A stretch of DNA of 64,000 nt. It comes from Nocardioides silvaticus. GTDB lineage: Bacteria > Actinomycetota > Actinomycetes > Propionibacteriales > Nocardioidaceae. Shown one piece after another: positions 52,620-62,512 of the stretch. A model generated the notes under the pieces. It was not told the origin of the DNA, did no database searches, and saw only the letters and a list, made by a program, of their open reading frames with translations. The stretch covers positions 124,001 to 188,000 of the forward strand of contig NZ_QGDD01000009.1 in NCBI RefSeq assembly GCF_003160695.1, written 5' to 3'. The position numbers were made by a program, and so were the translations under genes. How positions within the stretch are numbered: position 1 is the stretch's first letter; each line of letters begins with the position of its first letter.

Positions 52620-53996
52620 GTGAACGACGGACCCGATCAGGACCCCGGACAGCGCTGGGCGCCCCCGGGCGACGGCGCGACCCCGCCGGTCCCGCCCGGC
52701 CCGCCCATGGAGCCGGTCGAGCCGACCTCGGCCGACCCGTCCCACGCCGAGCCTGTCTTCTCCGACACCGCACCGATCCAGACGTCAGTGGTGGAGCCCG
52801 TGGCCCCCGGCGCCCACCGCGCCGCCTATCCGCCGCCCCCGCCGACCCAGCCCCTAGCCCCGTCACCCGCGGCGTCACCCGCGGCCGGGCGCAACCGGCC
52901 CTCGGGCTGGGTGTGGCCGGTCGTCGCCGCGACCGCGCTCGTCGTGGGCGTGGTCGGTGGCGTGGTCGGCGGCATCGGCTACGCGCAGTGGGACGACGAG
53001 GAGCAGCGAGCGACCGTCCCGACGGTGGACTACGCCGACCTCGAGACCCAGGCGCCGCTCGAGAAGCCCGGCAGCGTTGCGCGGGTCGCCCAGGAGGTGC
53101 TGCCCAGCACGGTCCAGATCGTCGCCGAGTTCGAGGGGGCCGAGGCCGGGGCGACCGGCTCGGGCTTCGTGCTCGACGACAAGGGGCACGTCGTCACCAA
53201 CAACCACGTGGTCGCCGATGCCGCGGAGAACGACGGCCCGATCGAGATCGTCGACCAGGACGGCAACAGGCAGAACGCGACCGTCGTCGGCCGCAGCCCC
53301 GTCTACGACCTCGCGGTGCTCCACGTGGCCGGCGCCGAGGACCTCAAGCCCGCCGCGCTCGGCAAGTCGCGCGCGCTGCGCGTGGGGGAGCCGGTGGTCG
53401 CCATCGGCGCCCCGCTCGGCCTGAGCTCGACGGTGACCTCCGGCATCGTCAGCGCGCTCAACCGGCCGGTGACGACCGGCAGCACCGCCGACGACTCCTC
53501 CTACATCAACGCCATCCAGACCGATGCGGCCATCAACCCCGGCAACTCGGGCGGACCGCTGGTCAACCTGAAGGGCCAGGTCGTCGGTGTGAACTCGGCG
53601 ATCGCCACCAACGGCGGCGGCAGCTTCGACGACGAGGCCGGCAACATCGGTGTCGGCTTCGCGATCCCGGTGGAGCAGGTCATCACGACGGCGCAGCAGA
53701 TCCTGGACTCGGGAGAGGCTCAGTACCCGGTCATCGGCGCCCGCGTGCAGACCGGCGGCCCGGCCGAGTACGACGGCGCCACCATCGACGAGGTCCTCGC
53801 GGACTCTCCGGCCCAGGACGCCGGGCTCGAGAACGGCGACTTGGTCACGCACGTCAACGGCGTCCGCGTCACCGACGGCATCGGGCTCATCGTCGCGATC
53901 CGCACCCACCTGCCGGGCGAGACCATCGAGTTCACGGTCACCCGCGACGGCGACGAGCAGACGATCGCGGTCACCCTCGACGGCGAGGTCGGCTAG
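52620..53996 (+). CDS. HtrA/DegP-like membrane-anchored serine protease with PDZ domain
   Basis: This 458-residue protein has a Pro-rich cytoplasmic N-terminus (about 100 residues) and one membrane helix (WVWPVVAATALVVGVVGGVV). A trypsin-like domain has catalytic His196 (TNNHVVADA), Asp in YDLAVLHV and Ser310 in NPGNSGGPLV. A C-terminal PDZ domain begins near residue 370 (GPAEYDGATIDEV...LENGDLVTHVNGVRV). It is a periplasm-side quality-control protease in the sigE envelope-stress cluster. Start is uncertain: GTG at 52620 is preferred, GTG at 52596 is in frame. Confidence 0.88.
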   Translation: MNDGPDQDPGQRWAPPGDGATPPVPPGPPMEPVEPTSADPSHAEPVFSDTAPIQTSVVEPVAPGAHRAAYPPPPPTQPLAPSPAASPAAGRNRPSGWVWPVVAATALVVGVVGGVVGGIGYAQWDDEEQRATVPTVDYADLETQAPLEKPGSVARVAQEVLPSTVQIVAEFEGAEAGATGSGFVLDDKGHVVTNNHVVADAAENDGPIEIVDQDGNRQNATVVGRSPVYDLAVLHVAGAEDLKPAALGKSRALRVGEPVVAIGAPLGLSSTVTSGIVSALNRPVTTGSTADDSSYINAIQTDAAINPGNSGGPLVNLKGQVVGVNSAIATNGGGSFDDEAGNIGVGFAIPVEQVITTAQQILDSGEAQYPVIGARVQTGGPAEYDGATIDEVLADSPAQDAGLENGDLVTHVNGVRVTDGIGLIVAIRTHLPGETIEFTVTRDGDEQTIAVTLDGEVG

Positions 53997-53999
53997 GCG

Positions 54000-54287
54000 C
54001 TAGCCGGCCTCCCCGGCCTGCTCCGGCTCGTCGACGACCGGCTGGTCCGGGGTCTCGGTGTCGACGAACGGGTGCCGCTCGACGTACTCCTCGGTCGCGC
54101 GGTAGAGGCCCGCGATGTACTCCTCGAGCTTCTCCGCCTCCACCCGCCACTGACCGCGCCCGCCCAGCTTGATCGCCGGCAGCTCGCCGCGCCGCACCAG
54201 CGCGTAGACCTGCGCGCTCGAGGTGTTGAGGGTCTCGGCGACGTCGGTCAGCGTGAGGAAACGGGGGGGCCCGGCCATGGCGCCCAT
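54000..54287 (-). CDS. Small helix-turn-helix (excisionase/MerR-type, HTH_17) DNA-binding protein
   Basis: This 95-residue protein has an HTH_17 domain, FLTLTDVAETLNTSSAQVYALVRRGELPAIKLGG, with RGQWRVEAEKLEEYI following. The C-terminus is acidic. The domain is shared by excisionases and by BldC-type regulators; no integrase or attachment site is present, so a chromosomal regulator is more likely than a mobile-element excisionase. In many actinobacteria such a gene precedes a CpaB/SAF and CpaE-like pair, as it does here divergently. ATG at 54278 is an alternative start. Confidence 0.83.
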   Translation of the reverse strand: MGAMAGPPRFLTLTDVAETLNTSSAQVYALVRRGELPAIKLGGRGQWRVEAEKLEEYIAGLYRATEEYVERHPFVDTETPDQPVVDEPEQAGEAG

Positions 54288-54379
54288 CGTCGCACCGTCC
54301 CGGGCGCGATCGCAGCACCGCCCCGCGGGCTGTGGACGAGCAGGTGACGCGGCGGCCTGCGGCGCTGCATCATGTGCTC

Positions 54380-55042
54380 GTGTCCAGTCTCGGGAAGGCG
54401 GGCACGTCGACGCCTCCGGTCGCCACCCGCGCGACCCGGGCGGGGTGGCGTGACCCGCGGTTGTGGATCGGCCTGCTGATCGTGGCCGGCTCGGTGGTGC
54501 TCGGGGCGCGCCTGCTCGCGGCTGCCGACGAGTCGGTGCCCGTCTGGGCGGTCGTGGGAGATCACGGCGCCGGTGCGCCGGTCGGGAGCGACGACGTCGT
54601 CGCGGTCCGGGTGCGGTTCTCCGACGACGGCGACCTCGACCGCTACCTGCCCGCCGACGAGCCTCTGCCCGACGGCATCGTCCTCGCTCGCCCCATCGGC
54701 GGCGGCGAGCTGCTGCCGAGAGCGGCGATCGACGCCGACTCGGACGCCGGCACGGTGCAGGTGCCTCTCGACCTGGACCCGAGCCGCGTGCCGCCGTCGG
54801 TCGGCGCGGGCTCCGTGGTCGACGTGTGGGTCGGCGGCACCGGCGTCCGCGGCAACCGCGTGGCGGGCGAGGTGGCGCTCTCCGCGGTGACGGTGGTCGC
54901 GGCGCCGCCCGTCGAGGAGAGCTTCGCCGTCACCGGCACCCGTCAGCTCGTGCTCGCGGTCGCCGAGGACGACGTCACCGACTTCCTCACCGCGCTCGAC
55001 AGCCTGGACGACCCCGTCGTCCGCGTGCTGAACAGGGGCTGA
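54380..55042 (+). CDS. SAF-domain (CpaB/RcpC-like) membrane protein
   Basis: This 220-residue protein has one membrane helix (LWIGLLIVAGSVVLGARLL, about residues 29-47). A SAF-like domain follows with PVGSDDVVAVRVRF, LVLARPIGGGELLPRAAI and a CpaB-type beta region (VPPSVGAGSVVDVWV). CpaB proteins stabilise Flp/Tad pili, but no other pilus genes (tadA, tadB/C, flp, secretin) are seen here. GTG at 54380 is chosen; GTG at 54374 and an ATG at 54332 are in frame. It is 2 bp upstream of the CpaE-like gene. Confidence 0.72.
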   Translation: MSSLGKAGTSTPPVATRATRAGWRDPRLWIGLLIVAGSVVLGARLLAAADESVPVWAVVGDHGAGAPVGSDDVVAVRVRFSDDGDLDRYLPADEPLPDGIVLARPIGGGELLPRAAIDADSDAGTVQVPLDLDPSRVPPSVGAGSVVDVWVGGTGVRGNRVAGEVALSAVTVVAAPPVEESFAVTGTRQLVLAVAEDDVTDFLTALDSLDDPVVRVLNRG

Positions 55043-55044
55043 CG

Positions 55045-56241
55045 GTGATCGTCACCCTGCTCGTGTCGACCGGCGCGGCGTGGGAGGGCCCGACCCTCGC
55101 CGCGCTCAACGACCATCCCGGCGTCGTCGTGCTCAAGCGTTGCGTCGACCTCGACGACCTGCTGGCGACCGCCAGCGCCGGTCAGGCGCAGGTCGCCGTG
55201 CTCGGCGCCGAGCTGCCCGGCCTCGACGGGCCGACGGTCGGCCAGCTCCGGCAGTACGGCGTCCGCGCGGTGGCCGTCACGCCTGAGGACGACGTGGCGC
55301 GGGCGCACGCGCATCGGATCGGGATCGACGCCGTCGTCGCTCCCGGCGACGTCGACGACCTGGTGGCGGCCGTCCTGACCGACCCCGGTCCCGCGCTGGC
55401 GGCGCCGCCCACCCTGCCCCCGCCGTCCGCGGCGGCAGCGGACCCACCGAGCGCCACCCGCCCCGGCCGGGTGGTCGCCGTGTGGGGACCGGGCGGAGCG
55501 CCCGGCCGGACCACGCTCGCGACCGCGCTCGCCGCCGAGCTGGCCCGCCGTCGGCTGACGACGGTGCTCGTCGACGCCGATCCCTACGGCGGAGCGGTGG
55601 CCCAGCAGTGGGGCGTGCTCGACGAGGTCTCCGGGCTCCTCTCGGCCGCGCGCCTGGTCGCCGGCGGATCGGTCGACGAGCGGTTCGCGACCGTGCAGCG
55701 CCGGTTGTCGGACCACTTGCTCGTCATCACCGGCCTGCCGCGGCCGGACCGGTGGGTCGAGGTCCGTCCCGGCGCGCTGGGTGCGATCGTCGAGCGGGCC
55801 CGGGCCGACGCTCAGGTGGTGCTCGACACGGGCTTCAGCATCGAGCAGGACCCGGCCGCCGATCCCGGTGCCCGACCCGAGCGCAACGGTCTCACGGTGG
55901 AGGCGCTCGAAGCAGCCGACGAGATCGTGGTGGTGGGCTCCGCCGACCCGGTCGGCCTGGCCCGGCTCGCCCGCGCGGTCGCGGACGCGCACGAGCTGCT
56001 GCCGGCGCCGGCGCTGCGGGTCGTGGTCAACCGGATGCGGCCCACGCTCGGCTGGCGTGAAGCCGACGTCGTCGGCATGCTCGCCGGCTTCGGCCGCACC
56101 CTCGGCGTGCACTTCCTGCCCGACGACCAGCCGGCGGTCGATCGCGCCCTGGTCGCCGGCCGCACCCTGCTGGAGTCCGGCGAGTCGCCGCTCACCCGGG
56201 CGGTCGCCACGCTCGTCGACGCGATGGCGGGCGTCGGCTAG
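55045..56241 (+). CDS. CpaE/MinD-like P-loop ATPase with receiver-like N-terminus
   Basis: This 398-residue protein has an N-terminal ~115-residue CheY-like half without clear phospho-acceptor Asp (AVLGAELPGLDGPTVGQL). An Ala/Pro linker follows, then a ParA/MinD domain. Its Walker A reads WGPGGAPGRTT, so residue 155 is Arg where Lys is expected. VLVDADPYGG and VVLDTGF follow. The pattern belongs to CpaE-like proteins, which localise Flp/Tad pilus machinery, but the neighbourhood lacks the rest of that system. GTG at 55045 follows the SAF gene after 2 bp. Confidence 0.78.
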   Translation: MIVTLLVSTGAAWEGPTLAALNDHPGVVVLKRCVDLDDLLATASAGQAQVAVLGAELPGLDGPTVGQLRQYGVRAVAVTPEDDVARAHAHRIGIDAVVAPGDVDDLVAAVLTDPGPALAAPPTLPPPSAAAADPPSATRPGRVVAVWGPGGAPGRTTLATALAAELARRRLTTVLVDADPYGGAVAQQWGVLDEVSGLLSAARLVAGGSVDERFATVQRRLSDHLLVITGLPRPDRWVEVRPGALGAIVERARADAQVVLDTGFSIEQDPAADPGARPERNGLTVEALEAADEIVVVGSADPVGLARLARAVADAHELLPAPALRVVVNRMRPTLGWREADVVGMLAGFGRTLGVHFLPDDQPAVDRALVAGRTLLESGESPLTRAVATLVDAMAGVG

Positions 56242-56247
56242 GTCCGG

Positions 56248-57615
56248 CTACGCGGCGAAGAGCAGGTAGAGGCCGCCGGCGGTGAACCCGACCATGGCGA
56301 ACAGCAACGGGAGCTGGCCGGTGATCTGGTGCCGCCGGGGGAGCAGCGCGATCGCCCGGTCGTGCGCGACGACCGCCGCCGCGACGTGCCCGACGACGAC
56401 CGCTCCGACCTTGATCGTCGCGAGCACCGACGGGTGGTAGGAGAACCAGTACGACGGTTCGACGGCCGCCGTGCCGAGGATGTCCCACCCCTTGCCGAAC
56501 GGGTCGCTGGCGCGGGCGAGGGTCTGGGTGCCCACGTCGACGAACAGCGTCAGGTAGTGGGCGATGATGTAGGCCGCCACGATCGGCACGATCGAGTGCG
56601 CCAACCGGCGCGGCAGCTCGGACCGCCGTACGTCCGGGCCGGCGGCGGTGAGTGCCGCGCCGCCGGCGAAGATCAGGCCGGCGCCGACGCAGAACACCAG
56701 CAGCGCCAGGTTGTTGAGCGTGTAGCCGGTGATCGAGGCCTCCTGGATCGTGCGGATCCAGTACGTCGACTCGCGGAACGAGTCGAACGCCGTGCTGCCG
56801 AACAGCACGGCCACGACGGCGACCAGTCCGGGACGGGACGGGATCGTCGCGCAGCCGGCGAGCGGGCTGCGCAGCCGGAACCGGCCCTCCTCGTCGCGAC
56901 CGAGCACCGACAGCGAGCCCACGAGCGTCGAGTAGACCTCGAACGGGTCGGCGTTCTCGTAGAACTTCGACCCGAACACGGCGCCGCCGATGAGCATCAC
57001 CGCGACGTAGATGGCGCACCACAGCCGGACGGTGCCGAGGTCGGTGGGCGTGCGGTTGACCAGCTCCATCCACACGAAGGAGTAGAGACCGATCGCCGCG
57101 GGCCAGTGCCCGAGCCAGGCGGGGTACTCGAGGACGCCGCGCGCCGGGTCGCCCCCGGAGACCCGCGCCAGCACCGCGTTGACCGTGCGCATCGGACTGA
57201 TCGCCCGCCACACAGGGCCGAAGAGGAGCGACGCGAAGATCACGCCGACCCAGACCCAGACGTAGATGATCCCGAAGAACGGGTTGGTCAGCTGGTCCTC
57301 GCCCGCCACGGCGGTCGCGGCGGTGAAGACGAAGGCGATGATGCCGATCAGGCGCAGCGCGACCAGGCCGTAGGTCACCCGCGCGGCCGGGGTCTCCTCG
57401 GCGTCGTCGACGTCGGGCTCGTCGACGCTGCCGTCCCTCTCGGCCGGTTCCAGCCCGGTCGCGTAGCGCGGGGTGCGCCAGGCGACGACCAGCACGGTGA
57501 AGGAGACGACCAGAGCAGCGACAGCGCCGGAGATCGCCAGGCCGAGGGAGATCGGCAGGTCGGCCTGGCCGCCGATGCCGTGGGCCTCGACCACCCCGGT
57601 GACGCCGCCGATCAC
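56248..57615 (-). CDS. Polytopic membrane protein of unknown function (HGIGG family)
   Basis: This 455-residue protein has about ten to eleven hydrophobic segments. It begins with VEAHGIGGQADLPISLGLAISG, an opening I recall from a conserved actinobacterial membrane-protein family; some databases label relatives 'fenitrothion hydrolase', which I do not adopt. Conserved-looking His residues sit near membrane ends (IAHYLTLFVD, YHPSVLATIK, VVGHVAAAVVAHDR). GTG at 57615 overlaps the lipoprotein stop (GTGA), so both are made together. A role in metal handling or energy metabolism is only speculation. Confidence 0.7.
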   Translation of the reverse strand: MIGGVTGVVEAHGIGGQADLPISLGLAISGAVAALVVSFTVLVVAWRTPRYATGLEPAERDGSVDEPDVDDAEETPAARVTYGLVALRLIGIIAFVFTAATAVAGEDQLTNPFFGIIYVWVWVGVIFASLLFGPVWRAISPMRTVNAVLARVSGGDPARGVLEYPAWLGHWPAAIGLYSFVWMELVNRTPTDLGTVRLWCAIYVAVMLIGGAVFGSKFYENADPFEVYSTLVGSLSVLGRDEEGRFRLRSPLAGCATIPSRPGLVAVVAVLFGSTAFDSFRESTYWIRTIQEASITGYTLNNLALLVFCVGAGLIFAGGAALTAAGPDVRRSELPRRLAHSIVPIVAAYIIAHYLTLFVDVGTQTLARASDPFGKGWDILGTAAVEPSYWFSYHPSVLATIKVGAVVVGHVAAAVVAHDRAIALLPRRHQITGQLPLLFAMVGFTAGGLYLLFAA

Positions 57616-57977
57616 TTCACCTCGAGCTGGACGATCACCTTGTCGAGGTCGTGCGACTCGACCACGACGATGCCGGGGCGGTCGAACTGGATCTCGAACT
57701 TGTTCTCGCCCTCGACGTAGTCGAACTGCTGCTCCGGGTCGGAGTGGATGTGGATCTCGCCGGGCTCGTCAGCGGTGACGTCGAGGTCGATGGGCTGGCC
57801 CGCCTCGACCTCGACCCGGTCGCCGTTCGGCGAGACCTCGCCGTCCTCGAACGTGATCTCGATGACAGCCGGTTCGTCGGAGCCGCCGCCGGATCCGTTG
57901 TCGTCGTCGGAGCAGCCGGCGAGGGCCGCCGCGGCCACGACTGCGAGCGCGATCCACCGCGTCGTCGTACGTCTCAA
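57612..57977 (-). CDS. Cupredoxin-like lipoprotein
   Basis: This 121-residue protein has a lipoprotein signal (ALAVVAAAALAGCSDD, lipobox LAGC). A compact beta domain follows (IEITFEDGEVSPNGDRVEVE, AGQPIDLDVTADEPGEIHIH, IVVVESHDLDKVIVQLEV). This resembles the cupredoxin-like domain of small periplasmic proteins. HIHS and ESHD supply His ligands, but no Cys or Met of a type-1 copper site is present. TTG at 57977 is chosen because CAGGAGGAACCCC lies just upstream, the best ribosome binding site there. First gene of a two-gene operon with the membrane protein. Confidence 0.75.
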   Translation of the reverse strand: MRRTTTRWIALAVVAAAALAGCSDDDNGSGGGSDEPAVIEITFEDGEVSPNGDRVEVEAGQPIDLDVTADEPGEIHIHSDPEQQFDYVEGENKFEIQFDRPGIVVVESHDLDKVIVQLEVK

Positions 57978-58124
57978 GGGGTTCCTCCTGCCGGTGCGCG
58001 GCCCAACGGCCGCGCGCGGACAAATGCGGGCCTGGGAGCAGTCCTCTGCCAGAATCTCACGCAGCAAGTCATGGGGGCTCGACCGGGGGCCAGAACCAGC
58101 CAGACCCAGAAGGTGGGATCAGCC

Positions 58125-59588
58125 GTGGTCGATCGTGTGCGCACACGCGATCTGGCGTTCCTGACTGCCGAGACCCCCGAGACGCCGCTGCACAACGCGA
58201 CGATCGAGATCTTCGACCCGGGCGACTCGGGGTTCGACTACGCGCGGCTGGTCGAGCTGATCCGCGACCGGATCGCGTTCGTCCCGCGCTACAGGCAGCG
58301 CATCCAGCACGTGCCCGGGCACATCGCGGCCCCGCTGTGGGTCGACGACGAGAACTTCGACCTCGCCTTCCACGTTCGACGCTCCGCGCTGCCCCGCCCG
58401 GGCACGTCGAGCCAGCTGCTCGAGCTCGCGTCGCGGATCGTGTCGCGGCCGCTCGACCGCAGCCGTCCGTTGTGGGAGATCTACTTCGTCGAGGGGCTCG
58501 AGGGCGGCCGGGTCGCGCTGCTCTCCAAGACCCACCAGGCGCTCGTCGACGGGGTGCAGACCGTCGACCTCGGCCAGCTCCTGCTCGACACGCAGCCGAC
58601 GCCGCGCGAGTTCGAGCCCGACGACTGGACGCCGCACCGGCCGCCCGCGCCGGCGAAGCTGGTCGCGCACGCGGTCCGCGACGCCGTGACCGACGCCCAG
58701 ACGGTCGCGACCTCGGTGCGCGGCACGACCAAGGCCGTCGTCAGCGAGCTCGACGCCCGGACCCGTCGGATCCGCAGCGTCGCCGGCGCTCTCACCGGGC
58801 GCCGCCCGAAGGCCCGCGGTGTCTTCGGCGGCGAGCTGTCGCAGCAGCGCCGGGTCGTGACCGTCGAGACGCGGCTGAGCGACTACCGCACGGTGCGCCA
58901 GGCCCACGACGGCACGGTCAACGACGTCATCCTCGCGACCGTCACCGGCGGCCTCCGCGCGTGGCTGATGACCCGTGCCGAGTCGATGGGCGGGCTGCGC
59001 CAGGTGCGCGCGGTCGTGCCGGTCTCGGTGATCGACGAGGAGCTCGAGGCGACGTCCCTCGGCAGCCAGATCGCCGCCCACTTCGTCGACCTGCCGATCG
59101 GCGAGGCCAGCCCCGTCGTGCGCCTGCACCAGGTGTCGTACTCGTTCCAGGCGCACAAGGAGACCGGCCGCTCGGTGGCCGCCAACCGGCTCGCGGGCGT
59201 CGCCGGCTTCGCGCCGACGACGTTCCACGCCATCGGCTCGCGGGTCGCGGCCGACGAGCTGCGCCGCGGCTACCAGCTCTCGGTGACCAACGTCCCCGGC
59301 CCGCAGTCGCCGCTCTACGCCGCGGGCGCGGAGATGCTGGCGAGCTACCCCGTGGCGCCGCTCGTCCCCGGGCACCCGCTCGTCATCAGCGTGACGTCCT
59401 ACAACGGCGGCGTGTTCTACGGCATCACCGCAGACCGCGACCTGGTGCCGGACGCGGACCTGCTTGGCATCTGCCTGCGCGAGGCCCTCGACGAGCTGCT
59501 CGAGGTCTCGTCCAGCGGCCGGCAGCGCGCCCCCCGCGGTCGTCGTACGACGAAGTCGGCGCCGCCGCGCGCCCGGCGCAAGGACTGA
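58125..59588 (+). CDS. WS/DGAT-family acyltransferase (variant HQxxxDG motif)
   Basis: This 487-residue protein starts with RVRTRDLAFLTAETPETPLHN, has PLDRSRPLWEIYFVEGLEGGRVALLSK, and ends with the family C-terminal region (LSVTNVPGPQSPLYAAGAE; VTSYNGGVFYGI). These are typical of bifunctional wax ester synthase/diacylglycerol acyltransferases that make storage triacylglycerol. The active-site motif HHxxxDG is altered: residues 137-143 read HQALVDG, so the second His is Gln138. The enzyme may use another residue or have lost or changed activity. GTG at 58125 is chosen. The tail is basic (RRTTKSAPPRARRKD). Confidence 0.87.
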   Translation: MVDRVRTRDLAFLTAETPETPLHNATIEIFDPGDSGFDYARLVELIRDRIAFVPRYRQRIQHVPGHIAAPLWVDDENFDLAFHVRRSALPRPGTSSQLLELASRIVSRPLDRSRPLWEIYFVEGLEGGRVALLSKTHQALVDGVQTVDLGQLLLDTQPTPREFEPDDWTPHRPPAPAKLVAHAVRDAVTDAQTVATSVRGTTKAVVSELDARTRRIRSVAGALTGRRPKARGVFGGELSQQRRVVTVETRLSDYRTVRQAHDGTVNDVILATVTGGLRAWLMTRAESMGGLRQVRAVVPVSVIDEELEATSLGSQIAAHFVDLPIGEASPVVRLHQVSYSFQAHKETGRSVAANRLAGVAGFAPTTFHAIGSRVAADELRRGYQLSVTNVPGPQSPLYAAGAEMLASYPVAPLVPGHPLVISVTSYNGGVFYGITADRDLVPDADLLGICLREALDELLEVSSSGRQRAPRGRRTTKSAPPRARRKD

Positions 59589-59648
59589 CCCCGGCCCCCG
59601 GTCGCCGCCGGTTGGGTCGGCGCCCGATTGTCTGACAACATCGGGGGC

Positions 59649-61277
<1,629 letters not shown>

Positions 61278-61302
61278 GCGGGTCACCTGCGACGATGGCC
61301 CG

Positions 61303-61479
61303 GTGACTCCCTGGCACCTCGGCTCCCTCCACCCCGTGGAGCAGGTGCTGACGATCGTGCTGGCGTTCGGGCCGTTCCTGCTGCTCGGGGGCGTGATCTT
61401 CCTGCAGCGTCGCAAGGACGCCCGGGAGGAGGCCGAGGAGGCCGAGCGCGCGGAGCGCGACGGGAATGGGCCGTTCTAG
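61303..61479 (+). CDS. Small single-pass membrane protein
   Basis: This 58-residue protein has a hydrophobic segment (VLTIVLAFGPFLLLGGVIFL) followed by a charged tail (QRRKDAREEAEEAERAERDG). It is about the size and shape of the small hypothetical membrane proteins common in actinobacteria. GTG at 61303 begins 25 bp after pruA. It converges on the DUF2505 genes, 4 bp from their stop. No function can be assigned. Confidence 0.6.
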   Translation: MTPWHLGSLHPVEQVLTIVLAFGPFLLLGGVIFLQRRKDAREEAEEAERAERDGNGPF

Positions 61480-61483
61480 CTCC

Positions 61484-61969
61484 CTAGCGGGCCAGCCACT
61501 CGACGCCGGTGCGGTTCTCGGCGCGCAGCGCGCTGCCGAGGATCTTGCCGATCAGCGCCTCGATCTTGCCCGCGACGAGCGGGATCCGGACGCTGATGTC
61601 GAGGGTCACCGTCTCAGTGGTGACGCCGTCGGCCTCGGTGAGGACCGCGGTGCCGACCATCTCGCCGGGCTTGCCGGGGATCGTCACGTGGATGTCGCCG
61701 TGGTCGGGTGATGTCCACGTCTCCGACTGCACGATGTCGACGTCCGAACCCACGAACTTCTGGGCGAACTTGGGCACCCGGTCGGTCGGCTGGCTGTACT
61801 CGATGCGGACCTCCATCGGGTCGCCCTGCACGCCCTTGATCGAGACGGCGTGCCGGGTGGCGCCGGTGGCGACGCAGACCTCGTTGCGGAACGCCTCGTC
61901 GGCGAGCATCGCGGCGACGTCGGCCAACGGTGCGTCGTAGGTGAGCTCCTGGACGATCCTCGTCGACAC
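61484..61969 (-). CDS. DUF2505 domain protein, second copy
   Basis: This 161-residue protein has the DUF2505 features IVQELTYDAPLADVAAMLADEAFRNEVC, VRIEYSQPTDRVPKFAQKFVG, TIPGKPGEMVGTAVL and a C-terminal VRIPLVAGKIEALIGKILGSAL. DUF2505 proteins have an SRPBCC/START-like fold with a hydrophobic pocket; ligand and role are unknown. GTG at 61969 lies 1 bp after the stop of the first copy, so the two are coupled. Similar domain order in both genes points to tandem duplication. Confidence 0.88.
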   Translation of the reverse strand: MSTRIVQELTYDAPLADVAAMLADEAFRNEVCVATGATRHAVSIKGVQGDPMEVRIEYSQPTDRVPKFAQKFVGSDVDIVQSETWTSPDHGDIHVTIPGKPGEMVGTAVLTEADGVTTETVTLDISVRIPLVAGKIEALIGKILGSALRAENRTGVEWLAR

Positions 61970-61970
61970 C

Positions 61971-62453
61971 TCAGCGGTCCCCTTCCAGCCAGGCGGCTCC
62001 CACCGCCTGCTCGATCTCCATGCCCTTGCCGATGTTGTCGGCCATCACCTGCTCCAGCTTGCCGCCGACGAGGGGGACCTTGACGGTCACCTCGAGGTCG
62101 GTCACGTGCTTGGTCGTCGCGCCGTCGGCCTGGAGGCTGACGGTGCCGACGCCCTTGGTCGGCTTGCCGGGAGCGAGGATCTCCACGGTGCCCGCGGTGG
62201 GGGAGGTCCATACCTCGGTGACGACGGCCTGGGTGGTCTCGCCGGTGATCTTCTTCGCGATCGCCGGCAGGCCGGCGGTGTTCTGGACCTGGTCGACGAC
62301 GACGCGGCAGCCCTGGCCCTGCGGGGTGATCGTGACGTCCGAGGACACGACACCCTGGGCCTCGGCGACCTTCTCGCGCCACGCCGGATCGGTCAGCATC
62401 GCGTAGACATCGGCGGGCGGCGCGTCGTAGGTCGACGTGTGCTGGAACCTCAT
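61971..62453 (-). CDS. DUF2505 domain protein, first copy
   Basis: This 160-residue protein (RFQHTSTYDAPPADVYAMLT, EILAPGKPTKGVGTVSLQAD, VKVPLVGGKLEQVMADNIGK) matches DUF2505 and is clearly related to the downstream copy. ATG at 62453 is preferred, with AGGA about 8 nt upstream; ATG at 62462 is in frame. It is divergent from the glutamate dehydrogenase gene, with a 50-60-bp shared promoter region. Confidence 0.87.
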   Translation of the reverse strand: MRFQHTSTYDAPPADVYAMLTDPAWREKVAEAQGVVSSDVTITPQGQGCRVVVDQVQNTAGLPAIAKKITGETTQAVVTEVWTSPTAGTVEILAPGKPTKGVGTVSLQADGATTKHVTDLEVTVKVPLVGGKLEQVMADNIGKGMEIEQAVGAAWLEGDR

Positions 62454-62499
62454 GCCGCCCATCCTGCCCCAAGATGTTGTGAGGGGTATCTGCCGGTCC

Positions 62500-62505
62500 T
62501 AATGT
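62500..62505 (+). promoter_or_regulatory. -10 element for a leaderless glutamate dehydrogenase transcript
   Basis: TAATGT lies 7 nt before the GTG at 62513, supporting that start over the in-frame GTG at 62504, which would fall inside the element. Confidence 0.4.
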
Positions 62506-62512
62506 GAACCGT

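Noticed and set aside
54000-54287. Excisionase of a prophage or integrative element
   Set aside because: Only the HTH_17 domain is shared with excisionases; no integrase, attachment site or tRNA target lies nearby.
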